A DNA stretch of 54,590 nt, taken from the NCBI GenBank assembly GCA_927405585.1, contig CAKMJS010000088.1, positions 1 to 54,590 on the forward strand. Direction: 5' to 3'. The translations under genes were made by a program, and so were the position numbers. Below the pieces are notes generated by a model that was given only the letters and a program-made list of their open reading frames with translations, had not been told where the DNA came from and made no database searches. Positions 38,186 through 47,416 of the stretch are shown here, one piece after another (position 1 is the stretch's first letter; the number at the start of each line of letters is the position of its first letter). Source of the stretch: an uncultured Desulfosporosinus sp. GTDB taxonomy: Bacteria > Bacillota > Desulfitobacteriia > Desulfitobacteriales > Desulfitobacteriaceae.

Positions 38186-38548
38186 TTAATGATTGCAAAA
38201 ACGACATTTTCCATCGAAGTTTATGGCTCTGGAACCGCAATAAGGACAAATATCTTTTTGCTCCGCTTGTTGTCCTGCAGCAGTAATATGTTCTAAAGCC
38301 TCTTCATCTAGTTCATAATCCTTACTTGACAGTACATCTAAATTTGATCTTTTAATACTTGCTAAAAGCTGTTTTCTTAAGTTCTCTCTTATTTTCATGT
38401 TGACGCTTAAATCAGCAGCTATCATAGTCTTTGCCAGCATAAGAAGCTGTTCAATCTCTATATCCTCAATAGGTCCAATATCTTTTTCCCCTGCTAATAT
38501 CCGTTCTAAGTACGCAATGTAACTATCCGCCTTTATCTTTTCAGCCAT
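38186..38548 (-). CDS. zinc-ribbon protein coupled to the ECF sigma factor
   Basis: 120 residues. Helical N-terminal two thirds, then a segment YELDEEALEHITAAGQQ that resembles the end of RiPP leaders, then a C-terminal zinc ribbon CPYCGSR ... CRFCNH. Its ATG overlaps the sigma-factor stop by eight bases, so the pair is translationally coupled. An anti-sigma or redox/metal sensor is the usual partner in such a place; I do not recognise the family. Confidence 0.7.
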   Translation of the reverse strand: MAEKIKADSYIAYLERILAGEKDIGPIEDIEIEQLLMLAKTMIAADLSVNMKIRENLRKQLLASIKRSNLDVLSSKDYELDEEALEHITAAGQQAEQKDICPYCGSRAINFDGKCRFCNH

Positions 38549-39110
38549 AAATACTCATCCCCTGGCTTTCTAAGATTACGCGTAACCTCCGCATCGCTCG
38601 GAATAATATAACGGCTGTATTGCTTTCACTAATACCGGCCAGTCTAGCAATATCCCGATTGGAGGATCCGCTCCAGAATTTTAAAGCAATAATCTCTCGC
38701 TCGCGTTGGGTTAAAGAGGTTAAGGCCTTTAGCAAGTGTTGCTGAGTTTCATTAAAGGCAACGATATCACTAGGATCTGGCTCAGAATCGATGAGATCGA
38801 CTGTAAACTCCAAGGAAGTATGATGAGTCCTTGTCACACTTCGATAATAATCAACTATGGTATGACGAGCAATGCTAAAAAGCCAAACAGAAAATCCCCC
38901 CTTTCCTGACTGGTAGTAACTAAGTCTGGAGAGCAGCTTTTCAAAGATCTGACTAGTTAAATCATCACAAACATGTGAGTCAGCTACACGATAATGCACA
39001 TAGTTATAAACCCGAGGAAAGTAATAATTGTACAACTCGGTAAATGCACTTCCATCATCATTGGCCCGGGTAATTAATGATGTTTCCTGTGCTTGAGTTA
39101 ACATTGCCAT
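38541..39110 (-). CDS. ECF-type RNA polymerase sigma factor
   Basis: 189 residues with sigma-70 region 2 (FTELYNYYFPRVYNYVHYRV ... VWLFSIARHTIVDYYR) and region 4 (LTQREREIIALKFWSGSSNRDIARLAGIS), separated by a short linker as in ECF sigmas. GGAGGG lies upstream. It shares a 170-base control region with the divergent tetR gene, which carries three operator-like sites; probably drives the RiPP genes. Confidence 0.92.
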   Translation of the reverse strand: MAMLTQAQETSLITRANDDGSAFTELYNYYFPRVYNYVHYRVADSHVCDDLTSQIFEKLLSRLSYYQSGKGGFSVWLFSIARHTIVDYYRSVTRTHHTSLEFTVDLIDSEPDPSDIVAFNETQQHLLKALTSLTQREREIIALKFWSGSSNRDIARLAGISESNTAVILFRAMRRLRVILESQGMSIYG

Positions 39111-39193
39111 CCCTTTTTAATCCCTCCAAAAAACACCTCTTAAACTTTGTGATACATCCCATTAAGTAGTATACTGTAAAATGGCAAATAAAT

Positions 39194-39231
39194 TGACTAA
39201 AGTCATTGACTTTAGTCACTGACTTTAGTCA
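39194..39231. promoter_or_regulatory. triple palindromic operator, 13-bp period
   Basis: Three copies of TGACTWWAGTCA at 39194-39205, 39207-39218 and 39220-39231, each start exactly 13 bases after the last. They lie between the sigma and tetR genes and overlap likely -35 positions, fitting autoregulation by the TetR protein. Confidence 0.8.
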
Positions 39232-39281
39232 ATTATACAGTTATTTATATTATTCTGTCAATATAAGGAGTGAATTCACCC

Positions 39282-39890
39282 ATGGAAGCAAAAAAAGAAA
39301 ATTCAAGGGTTATTAAAGCGGCCCAAACAAAAAAAAGAATCTATGATAGTGCTCTAATATTGTTCAAAAGACATGGATTTGGGACTAGCGTGGATTCAAT
39401 AGTAGAAATGGCCGGCGTCTCCAAAGGATCATTTTATAGTCACTATAATTCAAAGTTTTCCTTGATTATCGACTATGTTAATAACTTAGATCTGGGCTAC
39501 GCAGACTTTTTTACTTCTCTGCCCTCGGATATACCGCCATCTTCGATGCTAATTCTTGTAACGGAAAAAATTATGGATGTAATTATCAATGACGTCGGAA
39601 TTGATTTGATAAAACTCAGCTATGAAGCTCAGATAACAAAAACTGTTAATACTGATATTCAACTTAGCTATGACCGGAAACTCTATCAAATCTATAACCA
39701 AATTATCCAGTTGGGGGTTCAACAAGGGGAGTTTAAGTCAACTCTTGATATAGAATCAGTTTCAAAGCACTGTATTATGAGCATTCGAGGGATAACTTAT
39801 GAATGGTGTATACGTTTCCCCGATTTCGATCCTAAAGATGAAATTATTAAACACCTCAATTTACTACTATCAGGCATCAAAAAGGGTTAG
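39282..39890 (+). CDS. TetR-family transcriptional regulator
   Basis: About 202 residues. N-terminal HTH (RIYDSALILFKRHGFGTSVDSIVEMAGVSKGSFYSHYNSK) is a classic TetR domain; the C-terminal ligand domain is unassigned. ATG at 39282 preceded by AAGGAG is preferred to a GTG four codons earlier, which overlaps that site. Divergent from the ECF sigma unit; expected to bind the triple operator. Confidence 0.93.
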   Translation: MEAKKENSRVIKAAQTKKRIYDSALILFKRHGFGTSVDSIVEMAGVSKGSFYSHYNSKFSLIIDYVNNLDLGYADFFTSLPSDIPPSSMLILVTEKIMDVIINDVGIDLIKLSYEAQITKTVNTDIQLSYDRKLYQIYNQIIQLGVQQGEFKSTLDIESVSKHCIMSIRGITYEWCIRFPDFDPKDEIIKHLNLLLSGIKKG

Positions 39891-39927
39891 TTTCTATACG
39901 ATACTCTAAAAATATTCCATACAAAAA

Positions 39928-39967
39928 TAAGCCTGTAACTTAGTTTTCAACCTAAGTTACAGGCTTA
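39928..39967. terminator. two-way terminator (16-bp perfect arms)
   Basis: TAAGCCTGTAACTTAG / CTAAGTTACAGGCTTA between convergent tetR and the cstA partner gene. The same stem theme (TGTAACT..GG / CCTAAGTTACA) is used in the terminator at 42908. Confidence 0.85.
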
Positions 39968-39988
39968 ATAATTTCTAATAGTCTACGC

Positions 39989-40399
39989 TTATCGCGAGCG
40001 GCTTTCAACTTTCTTTCTAATGGTATCCACCAAACTCTGGTCAAATACTTGTTGTCCAGAAGAAAGCAGCTCTCCATCGCAAATAACAGCAGGTGTCCGG
40101 AAGAGAAAAATTGTATTGAGGGCTTGGAAAAACGGAATCCTGTTATTAAACGTTTCTTTGATTAATTTGGGGATTAAATAGAGAGGGTTCCTGGGATCGA
40201 CCAGGATCACTTCAACTCGATCAGAAAATTCTTCTCTTAACTTTCTGTATAAATCCCTAGCGCTTTCGGTTTCCAATTGATTATAACTAAATGGATCCTC
40301 TTTACCAAGTTCCCTGATAAATTGTCCGTCCAACGGAACGCAACAGGCCGCTACCATTTCGTCCTGTTCACGGATTATGATTACATTATGCTTTGGCAT
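39989..40399 (-). CDS. uncharacterised protein coupled to cstA
   Basis: 136 residues, soluble. Begins MPKHNVIIIREQDEMVAACCVP with a Cys-Cys pair, and contains VEVILVDPRNPLYLIPKLIKE. The segment TPAVICDGELLSSG is reminiscent of thioredoxin-like arsenical/disulfide proteins. It starts inside the last codons of cstA (14-base overlap), so the two are co-translated. Family not recognised with certainty. Confidence 0.7.
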   Translation of the reverse strand: MPKHNVIIIREQDEMVAACCVPLDGQFIRELGKEDPFSYNQLETESARDLYRKLREEFSDRVEVILVDPRNPLYLIPKLIKETFNNRIPFFQALNTIFLFRTPAVICDGELLSSGQQVFDQSLVDTIRKKVESRSR

Positions 40400-42029
40400 T
40401 GGTCTGGGAAGGATTACTCGATTTTTTCAGGGCTTGGAATGCGAAAACCGCTAAGACAATAGCTAAAACAAAGAGAATAACTGCCATTATGGCGAGAGAA
40501 GCATGCCCTGCTTTAAAATTATTGATACTAAATAGCGCTAAAGCGGTAAGGGTAAACGAGAAGATAAAGTACATGGGAATTTGGGTAAATAGGCTACTCT
40601 TACCGATTTTAGTCAGCCAGACAGATACTGCTAGGAGCGCCAAAGCAGCAAGTAATTGGTTCGCTGCGCCGAAAATCGGCCAAATAGTCATTCCTTGACC
40701 ACTATAAGCTAGATATGCACCCGGGATTATGGTAATAATCGTAGCAACATACCTATTTAAGGAAGATATCGTTTCACCTTTAGCATCTTTATTGCTGGCA
40801 GCAGATTCAAAGAGTTCTTGGAGAATATACCGTCCTAAGCGGGTGGCAGTATCTAATGAAGTGAGAGCGAACGCAGAAACTACTAATGATGCAAAAACCT
40901 TGCCGACTGCCAGAGGAATTCCGAATGTGGCCAAGAAGGTGGCTGTACCACTGGCAAAGACAGGAACTGCTCCGCCACCGGTAGTCATAATTTGCTTATA
41001 AACATCTGGGGCCAACATTATGGCAGTTATTAAGGCTACTACTGCCAGCGTAGATTCAATTAACATACCGCCGTACCCAATTATCCGAGCATCGGTCTCT
41101 TTATCCAATTGTTTAGAAGTAGTGCCGGAAGCAACTAAAGAGTGGAATCCCGACAAAGCTCCGCAAGCGATTGTGACAAATAATACGGGGAATAAATAAT
41201 TCGTGCCTACTTTAAAGCCTGCATAAGCGGTCATTTGGATTGTCGGGTGGTACAGGAAAAGACCAATTACAGATCCAGCAATGAGTGCATAGAGTAAGAA
41301 AGAGTTCAAATAGTCACGTGGTTGGAGCAAAACCCAAACGGGAATAACCGAAGCGACGAAGACATAAATCATTTGCAATGTAATCCATGTACTAAAGGAA
41401 AGTTTAAGCGGAAATAGTATCCCCAGCCAAATACAGACGAAGAGCAGAGCGACGCCGATTATAGTTGTAATAAGCATCGGTAAGTTTTTGCGGTAAACAC
41501 CAAAACCAAAACCTAGGGCTACGACCATGAAGAGAATTGAAGCGGTTCCTGCTTGTGGGGTGGCCACAAATGTTTTGGCGATGATAATTGCAAAAACAGC
41601 AATGACTAAAATAAGGGTTAACCAAGCAAAGATATTAAACAACAGCTTACCGGTCTTACCCATAGTATCGTTAATGACAACGCCTATGGATTTACCTTTA
41701 TGCCTAACTGACGCAACAAGCGAACCGAAGTCGTGTACGGCACCAAAAAAGATACCCCCGAAAACAATCCAGAGATACGCTGGAATCCAACCGAAGGTGG
41801 CCGCTGTAATCGGACCGACAATTGGAGCTGCTCCGGCGATCGAAGCGAAATGATGCCCTAATAATATAGGCGCTTTAGCTGGAACATAGTCTACACCATC
41901 TTCCATAGTATGGGCAGGAGTAGGTCTTGTATTATCTAAACCAAATTTGTTCGCTAACCATTTACCATAGGTTAGATAAGCGACTATAAAGGCGATAAGA
42001 GCAACCACAATCAATACTAATGAGTTCAC
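40386..42029 (-). CDS. cstA: carbon starvation protein A (CstA family transporter)
   Basis: 547 residues with about 15 membrane helices. N-terminal CstA domain signatures: YLTYGKWLANKFGLD, LLGHHFASIAGAAPIVGP, HDFGSLVASVRHKGKSIG. Family members take up pyruvate or peptides. A short soluble gene overlaps its 3' end, and an uncharacterised gene lies 16 bases upstream. Confidence 0.95.
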   Translation of the reverse strand: MNSLVLIVVALIAFIVAYLTYGKWLANKFGLDNTRPTPAHTMEDGVDYVPAKAPILLGHHFASIAGAAPIVGPITAATFGWIPAYLWIVFGGIFFGAVHDFGSLVASVRHKGKSIGVVINDTMGKTGKLLFNIFAWLTLILVIAVFAIIIAKTFVATPQAGTASILFMVVALGFGFGVYRKNLPMLITTIIGVALLFVCIWLGILFPLKLSFSTWITLQMIYVFVASVIPVWVLLQPRDYLNSFLLYALIAGSVIGLFLYHPTIQMTAYAGFKVGTNYLFPVLFVTIACGALSGFHSLVASGTTSKQLDKETDARIIGYGGMLIESTLAVVALITAIMLAPDVYKQIMTTGGGAVPVFASGTATFLATFGIPLAVGKVFASLVVSAFALTSLDTATRLGRYILQELFESAASNKDAKGETISSLNRYVATIITIIPGAYLAYSGQGMTIWPIFGAANQLLAALALLAVSVWLTKIGKSSLFTQIPMYFIFSFTLTALALFSINNFKAGHASLAIMAVILFVLAIVLAVFAFQALKKSSNPSQTNAKA

Positions 42030-42045
42030 AAAGATAACCTCCTCA

Positions 42046-42603
42046 CTATTTCTTAAAAGTAATGATTTTTCTGAGTTTATTAAATCCCCTGTCTAATTGT
42101 GTTTGCTTGAAGACCGGTAAATAAAATTTTTTCACCTCCTTGCCTCTTCTATTTGCAACGACTTTATTAGAAGAGGGAATTACAAGAATTAGTCGGATCT
42201 CAGCCCATCCTTCCAGAGTCAACTTGTAGTTCTTCCGGTAACGAAAAGAACTAATTTGCGCTTCGAGCTGAGAATCCGGTTCTTGGTCAACAATCAGGAC
42301 ACCTGTGATTATACTTTCCATATGCTCAGAATGTGGTTTCACCAAATGTGTAATTGCATCTTGCAGATACTTTGTAAATTCATGGAAGGTCTGTTCATTG
42401 AGATCATTGAATGATTTAATGAAAACATACTCATAATTCTCGGCCCCCCAAAGCTTGATATTTTTAGAGACAAAATATTTTTCATTTTTTACTTCTAAGG
42501 TGGCGAAAAGATCAATCACTTGACCCTGTAGGTTAATATGTTTTTGAATACTGAAATATTCGGATAATCTATTTTCAATAATGTCTAAATATGAATTTAT
42601 CAT
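42046..42603 (-). CDS. uncharacterised soluble protein upstream of cstA
   Basis: 185 residues, no signal peptide or membrane helix. Mixed alpha/beta with a basic C-terminal third (ANRRGKEVKKFYLPVFKQTQL). I do not recognise it. The 16-base gap to cstA implies one operon, so a role in its regulation or activity is plausible. Confidence 0.65.
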   Translation of the reverse strand: MINSYLDIIENRLSEYFSIQKHINLQGQVIDLFATLEVKNEKYFVSKNIKLWGAENYEYVFIKSFNDLNEQTFHEFTKYLQDAITHLVKPHSEHMESIITGVLIVDQEPDSQLEAQISSFRYRKNYKLTLEGWAEIRLILVIPSSNKVVANRRGKEVKKFYLPVFKQTQLDRGFNKLRKIITFKK

Positions 42604-42967
42604 TTGATCGCTTCTCCCTTAATCAATTAAATCACAAATTTACCAAGGTTTTTATATATTAGTTTTTATGTAAAAATATTCATATTATGTTCGTATTTTG
42701 ATTTTATGCCTAATACCATGAGAAGTCAATTACTAAATTTTCAGATTTTATTATAACTTCCAGTACTCAATTTTGCTTCACTTATATGGCTGCGTAGCAT
42801 TATGGTTCTGCAAAATTAATCAAAAAGTAGCTCTACCGTTTAGGTTTGTTTGTACGTGTCTGTTTTAATTAACTGCACCATAATTCCTTTGACATTTGAC
42901 GACAAAAAAGCATGTAACTCGGTTTCTATAAACCTAAGTTACATGCTTAAATTTCAGGCGGATAAAC
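42604..42967. other. 364-bp spacer htrA - cstA unit
   Basis: AT-rich; contains the htrA terminator hairpin at 42908-42948 and presumably the promoter of the 185-aa gene. Nothing else seen. Confidence 0.5.
42908..42948 (-). terminator. htrA terminator
   Basis: AAGCATGTAACT ... AGTTACATGCTT hairpin followed on the - strand by TTTTTTG. Confidence 0.8.
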
Positions 42968-44116
42968 TTATTCAGACTTTATTTCCGTAAGCGTCACTGA
43001 GACGTCCATAGTCTTATTCTCGCGGAACACCGTGACGGTAACCGTGTCACCTGGCTTATACTTAAACAATTCACGGGTCAAACCCAAGGAGTTCTTAATG
43101 GCGGTACCATTAATCTTCGTCAGGACATCCCCGGTACGAATTCCTGCCTTATCGGCTGGTCCACCAAGCGTCACTTTGGCAACGTATGACCCAGCTGGCC
43201 ACCCTTTTTGACTTGCATATTCCGTGGTATAACGAGGATCGATTTGTACATTAAGACCTGGATGACTGGCATATCCTTTTTCTATCAGTTGTTTAATCGT
43301 CGGCAATGCGTCAGAAATCGGGATCGCAAAACCCATTCCCTCAAATCCTGGTTCCTTATTCTTTGCGGAGTTAATCCCAATAACCAGTCCTTGGTAATTG
43401 ACAAGAGGTCCGCCACTATTTCCTGGGTTAATGGCCGCATCGGTTTGGATGAGGTTAAAACTTGCCTCCCCCTCAATCTCTAAGATCCGATTCATTGCCG
43501 AAATAACGCCTGTCGTCACGGATCGCGCAAATTCTTGGCCTCCGGGGTTTCCGATCGCAACCACCGGTTCACCGACTTGTAGTATAGAAGAATCTCCCTG
43601 TTGCGTGGCAGTTAGATTTTTGGTATCTGATATTTGTACTACCGCTAAGTCCGTACGCCTATCGCCACCTACAAGTTTGGCATTAATATTTCGACCATCT
43701 GCCAGGCTGACAACAATTTTTTCCGCACCTGCGATCACATGGTTGTTCGTGACAATGTAGCCATTTTTTGAGTCAATGATAAAACCTGACCCACTTCCCA
43801 CTTCTGTTAGACCACTCCCACCGAATACAGACCCTGTGGTTCGAAAATTTGCAATTCCAACCACAGCGGGGCCAGTGGCTTTGGCAATCTGAGCTACAGG
43901 AAAATTAGCAAGCCCTTCCGTATTAACTGCGGGAGTTGATGGCCCACCATTTAAAACTACTTGATTCGTGGGTGGCTGTTGTTGACCATATATCGATGGA
44001 ACCAGTGCCACCGCGATGACCCCTCCCAATAAGGCACTAATTAAAGCAACAGCAACCGTCGAAAAAAAACCGGATCGTCTACCTGAATAATGATCTTTAT
44101 CGTTATAATAGCTCAT
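42968..44116 (-). CDS. htrA: HtrA/DegP-like membrane serine protease
   Basis: 382 residues: N-terminal membrane anchor (about 19-40), trypsin-like domain with His126 (TNNHVIAG), Asp156 (RRTDLAVV) and Ser234 (PGNSGGPL), then one PDZ domain. Extracytoplasmic quality-control protease. It lies 23 bases downstream of walJ, the YycJ-HtrA pairing of Gram-positive walK loci; walRK are not in this stretch. Confidence 0.95.
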   Translation of the reverse strand: MSYYNDKDHYSGRRSGFFSTVAVALISALLGGVIAVALVPSIYGQQQPPTNQVVLNGGPSTPAVNTEGLANFPVAQIAKATGPAVVGIANFRTTGSVFGGSGLTEVGSGSGFIIDSKNGYIVTNNHVIAGAEKIVVSLADGRNINAKLVGGDRRTDLAVVQISDTKNLTATQQGDSSILQVGEPVVAIGNPGGQEFARSVTTGVISAMNRILEIEGEASFNLIQTDAAINPGNSGGPLVNYQGLVIGINSAKNKEPGFEGMGFAIPISDALPTIKQLIEKGYASHPGLNVQIDPRYTTEYASQKGWPAGSYVAKVTLGGPADKAGIRTGDVLTKINGTAIKNSLGLTRELFKYKPGDTVTVTVFRENKTMDVSVTLTEIKSE

Positions 44117-44139
44117 GAATGACTAACCCCCTCTGACTA

Positions 44140-44949
44140 TTATTCCTTCAACACGATCAATTCATGCGGCGAGTGACGCGGTGCAACCTGTACCTGCACC
44201 TCCATGCACTCTTTCAATCTATTTGAATCTCTCAGAATACGCATAACAGTAGACAACGCGATTTCCGGAGTATTATTTTCTTCACTAAGATGCGCCAATA
44301 AAATCCGCTGAGTGTTTTCTGCCATCCACTCTAATAGTCCTTCCGCTACCTGCATATTATCTAGATGCCCGTATTGTCCCCTAATCCGCTTCTTCAGATA
44401 CGCTGGATACGAGCCAAACTTTAGCATTTGGTCATCATAGTTCGCCTCAACGACAAAAGCATCACACCCTTTTAAATGACGGTGCATTTCTTCTGTAATT
44501 GTTCCACTATCAGTGGCAATGCCGATCGCCAAATTCCCCTTACCTTCACATTTGGGTTGTGAAATCTTTAGCCCAAAGCTTTCTCGACTGTCATGGGACG
44601 TTGGATAGAGCAAGACATCAAGCCCTGCACAGGAAAATGACTCTTGCACTTCCATCCGATGATGTTCTGCTAGTTTTCCTAGGAAAGGACTCATGGCGTC
44701 CCAAAGCCTAGTTGTGGCATAGATCGGTATATTTAGTTTGCGGGCGAGCACACCCACTCCCCGGATATGGTCCACATGTTCATGCGTCACAACAATTCCT
44801 TCAATTTCTGAGCCCGATATATTTAAGCAAGAGAGGTTATGTAATATGCTCTTCCCACTGATCCCACAATCCACGAGTAAATGTCGGTTACCCTCTCCGA
44901 CAAGAATTGCGTTTCCGGAACTTCCGCTCGCTAAGGTCGTAAAATGCAT
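44140..44949 (-). CDS. walJ: WalJ/YycJ metallo-beta-lactamase-fold exonuclease
   Basis: 269 residues. Metal ligands in THEHVDHIRG (His56, His58, Asp60, His61); FTTLASGSSGNAILV at the N terminus is the YycJ signature. Bacterial members are DNA exonucleases linked to repair. Upstream of htrA as in Bacillus. Confidence 0.93.
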   Translation of the reverse strand: MHFTTLASGSSGNAILVGEGNRHLLVDCGISGKSILHNLSCLNISGSEIEGIVVTHEHVDHIRGVGVLARKLNIPIYATTRLWDAMSPFLGKLAEHHRMEVQESFSCAGLDVLLYPTSHDSRESFGLKISQPKCEGKGNLAIGIATDSGTITEEMHRHLKGCDAFVVEANYDDQMLKFGSYPAYLKKRIRGQYGHLDNMQVAEGLLEWMAENTQRILLAHLSEENNTPEIALSTVMRILRDSNRLKECMEVQVQVAPRHSPHELIVLKE

Positions 44950-45063
44950 TGATTATCCTCCGTTCCGGTAAATGAATTATAGCAAGAAACTACCAGGAGG
45001 AAGTGAAGCTTTTGTGAACATCTTGTTAACAAATTTCAAATCCTCCTAGGTTGAGTTGTAAAG

Positions 45064-45732
45064 TTATTCTTTTAAAATAGGATTTGACAAACCGTCCGGT
45101 GCCTTACCCTCACTCTTTAATTGGCTTTGTGCTTGACTAATGATTGACTTAATCTGTTCTTTTTCTGTAGCAGTCTTGGCAATTTCCTGAGCCTTTTGCC
45201 ACTGAGCTATAGCCGCTGGCAGATCTTGCTTAACATTAGCCAAAAACACCCCATAATTAACCAAACCGTTATAAAAATCAGGTTTAAGTGCTAACGCTTC
45301 TTTAAAACTCTTGTCCGCGAGTTCATTATCTCCACTTTTAAAGGCTGCAGTGGCCAAATCCACCATAACGTTAGGATCTTTATCTGTCTTTAATACATTC
45401 TGGTAAGCCATAACAGCTTGTTTATAATGTCCCTCTACCTCAGTTGGCGCAGCCGTTTCGGCTGCCAGCCCTGTGTCATAATACTCATTTCCCAGAGCTT
45501 TTTGGAGTGGAATATTCTCAGGTTCCAGCTTAGCTTTCTCAACGATCCCATTTAGGCGCAGCTTTTGGGCTTCGTAATTTGCTTTTGCATTGCCTGTTTG
45601 GTTAACTCCACTCGTACCGTAAGGTGCCTCATCCCCAGTAAAGAAAAACACAAGAAGTCCTGATCCCACCATAGCAACACTAACTAGAATAGCGAGAATT
45701 CCCGCAAAGATACGTTGTGTTTTTTTCTTCAA
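45064..45732 (-). CDS. membrane-anchored TPR protein
   Basis: 222 residues: short basic N terminus, membrane helix (about 9-32, IFAGILAILVSVAMVGSGLLVFFF), then at least three tetratricopeptide-like repeats (KALGNEYYDTGLAA, VDLATAAFKSGDNELADKSFKEALALKP, NYGVFLANVKQDLPAAIAQWQKAQ). Faces outward; scaffold or assembly role inferred only. Confidence 0.85.
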   Translation of the reverse strand: MKKKTQRIFAGILAILVSVAMVGSGLLVFFFTGDEAPYGTSGVNQTGNAKANYEAQKLRLNGIVEKAKLEPENIPLQKALGNEYYDTGLAAETAAPTEVEGHYKQAVMAYQNVLKTDKDPNVMVDLATAAFKSGDNELADKSFKEALALKPDFYNGLVNYGVFLANVKQDLPAAIAQWQKAQEIAKTATEKEQIKSIISQAQSQLKSEGKAPDGLSNPILKE

Positions 45733-45826
45733 AATGATTCTCCCCCTAGGCTATTTCATTTCCAAATATTATTGTAACATGTCTAATCAAAACCATCCAA
45801 CCTTTTGTCTCAAAACTATTAACTTA

Positions 45827-47317
45827 TTAACAGCGAACTTCTTGAGTAGGAGAAGAGATTCTATTCTGCTGGATTTCATTAATTTTAAGATAAAGCGCCA
45901 CCTCTAAGCGTTTCTTTTGAAGCTCGCACCCCAGAGTATAAACATCTGTCAGTGTCTGGGTGAATGAGACATTCGCAGCATGACACCCCCCACTACAAGA
46001 AAAGCGTGCCCAACACTCTCGGCAAGACGATTTGGCATAGACATTTGCCGCGCGAAAGGCCTGAACCAACTCGCCCTTGAGTTGATGAGGATTTTCGTCA
46101 TAGAGTGAACCCATTTTATAGTCAGCTTGACCAACAAACTGATGACACGGATAAAGATCACCCTCGGGAGAAATCGCTACATACTCGTGACCAGCGCCAC
46201 ATCCCGATAGCCGTTTGATCAAACAAGGCCCCTGATCTAATGCGACATTGAAATGAAAAAAGTTAAAATCACGATCTTGGGCTCGCCGTAGTATGAGCTC
46301 CTCCCCAAGGCGATCATACGCTTCGAGAATTTTATCTAGATCCCCTGCTTGAAATGCATAAGCATCCTTCGGGCCTGCCACGACTGGTTCCACAGAAATC
46401 TGCTTGATACCTAAATCTGCCATATGCAAAACATCCTGATCAAAATCACAATTGAAATGGGTATACGTCCCACGAACGTAGTAATAATTCCCTACCGCAA
46501 AGGGTGAGCTTTCCGGCCGTTTAGCAGCAAACTGCTTGATAAGAGGGGTAACCTTGGCGTAACTTCCTCGACCGTCAGCGTAAGGCCTCATACGATCATG
46601 AACCTCTGGGCGACCATCTAAGCTTAAGACCACACTGATCTCCTCTTGCTCGAGATAAGCTTGGATTTTCTCATTTAGTAATACGCCGTTGGTGGTCAGA
46701 GTAAATTTAATGGTCTTATTTTTCTCTGCTGCAGCTTTCTTACCGTAGTCTACTAAATCTTTAATCACCTTAAAGTTAAGTAGCGGTTCTCCACCGAAGA
46801 AATCAACTTCACAATGATTTCGGTGACCTGATGACTCTATGACAAAGTCGATCCCCCTTTTACCCGTCTCAAAATCCATCAGGGTCCTGCTACCTCCAAA
46901 GGCCCCTGTCCCTGCAAAACAGTATTCGCACCGCAAATTACAATCATGGGCCACATGTAGGCAAATCGCTTTGACGATGGGGCGTTCAGGGTAATTCGGA
47001 GTTACTAACTCCGCCTCAACGGAGAAAAGCGTTCCTTCCCGACGCAGTTCATCAAGCTCGGTAAGAATCTCAGAAAGTTCTTCTTCCACAAGGGTTTGTT
47101 TCCCAGCTTGTCTAAGGACCTGGTTAATCCCCTCCAGCGAAATCTCCTTCTCTGATTCTTGTAAACTCTCGCATGCCTTTATAACCTCATAAGTTCCCTC
47201 ATCCAGCAGATGCAATGATCCAGAATTGACATCATGCGCAATCAATAAATCTCCTTGACGATAACTATGAACGTTCTTGCTGATATGATATCCATGAATA
47301 TTAAAAATATCTAACAT
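45827..47317 (-). CDS. SCIFF peptide radical SAM maturase (CteB-like)
   Basis: 496 residues. Cluster cysteines in HDCNLRCEYCFAG, DFFGGEPLLNF, and a SPASM domain ending CRECWARFSCSGGCHAAN. This family makes Cys-to-Thr thioether crosslinks in the SCIFF peptide of Clostridia. The SCIFF gene lies 100 bases upstream on the same strand with a hairpin between. Confidence 0.96.
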   Translation of the reverse strand: MLDIFNIHGYHISKNVHSYRQGDLLIAHDVNSGSLHLLDEGTYEVIKACESLQESEKEISLEGINQVLRQAGKQTLVEEELSEILTELDELRREGTLFSVEAELVTPNYPERPIVKAICLHVAHDCNLRCEYCFAGTGAFGGSRTLMDFETGKRGIDFVIESSGHRNHCEVDFFGGEPLLNFKVIKDLVDYGKKAAAEKNKTIKFTLTTNGVLLNEKIQAYLEQEEISVVLSLDGRPEVHDRMRPYADGRGSYAKVTPLIKQFAAKRPESSPFAVGNYYYVRGTYTHFNCDFDQDVLHMADLGIKQISVEPVVAGPKDAYAFQAGDLDKILEAYDRLGEELILRRAQDRDFNFFHFNVALDQGPCLIKRLSGCGAGHEYVAISPEGDLYPCHQFVGQADYKMGSLYDENPHQLKGELVQAFRAANVYAKSSCRECWARFSCSGGCHAANVSFTQTLTDVYTLGCELQKKRLEVALYLKINEIQQNRISSPTQEVRC

Positions 47318-47354
47318 ACATTGTCCTCTCTTTCTTACCTATCCATTAAATAGA

Positions 47355-47387
47355 ACAGAACCCAACCCGTATGTGGGTGGGTTCTGC
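47355..47387 (-). terminator. partial terminator between SCIFF and its maturase
   Basis: GCAGAACCCACCC / GGGTTGGGTTCTG followed by TTCTATTT; likely lets most transcripts end after the abundant SCIFF peptide. Confidence 0.65.
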
Positions 47388-47416
47388 AATCTTATGTTCA
47401 AATATAGCCAAAGCGT

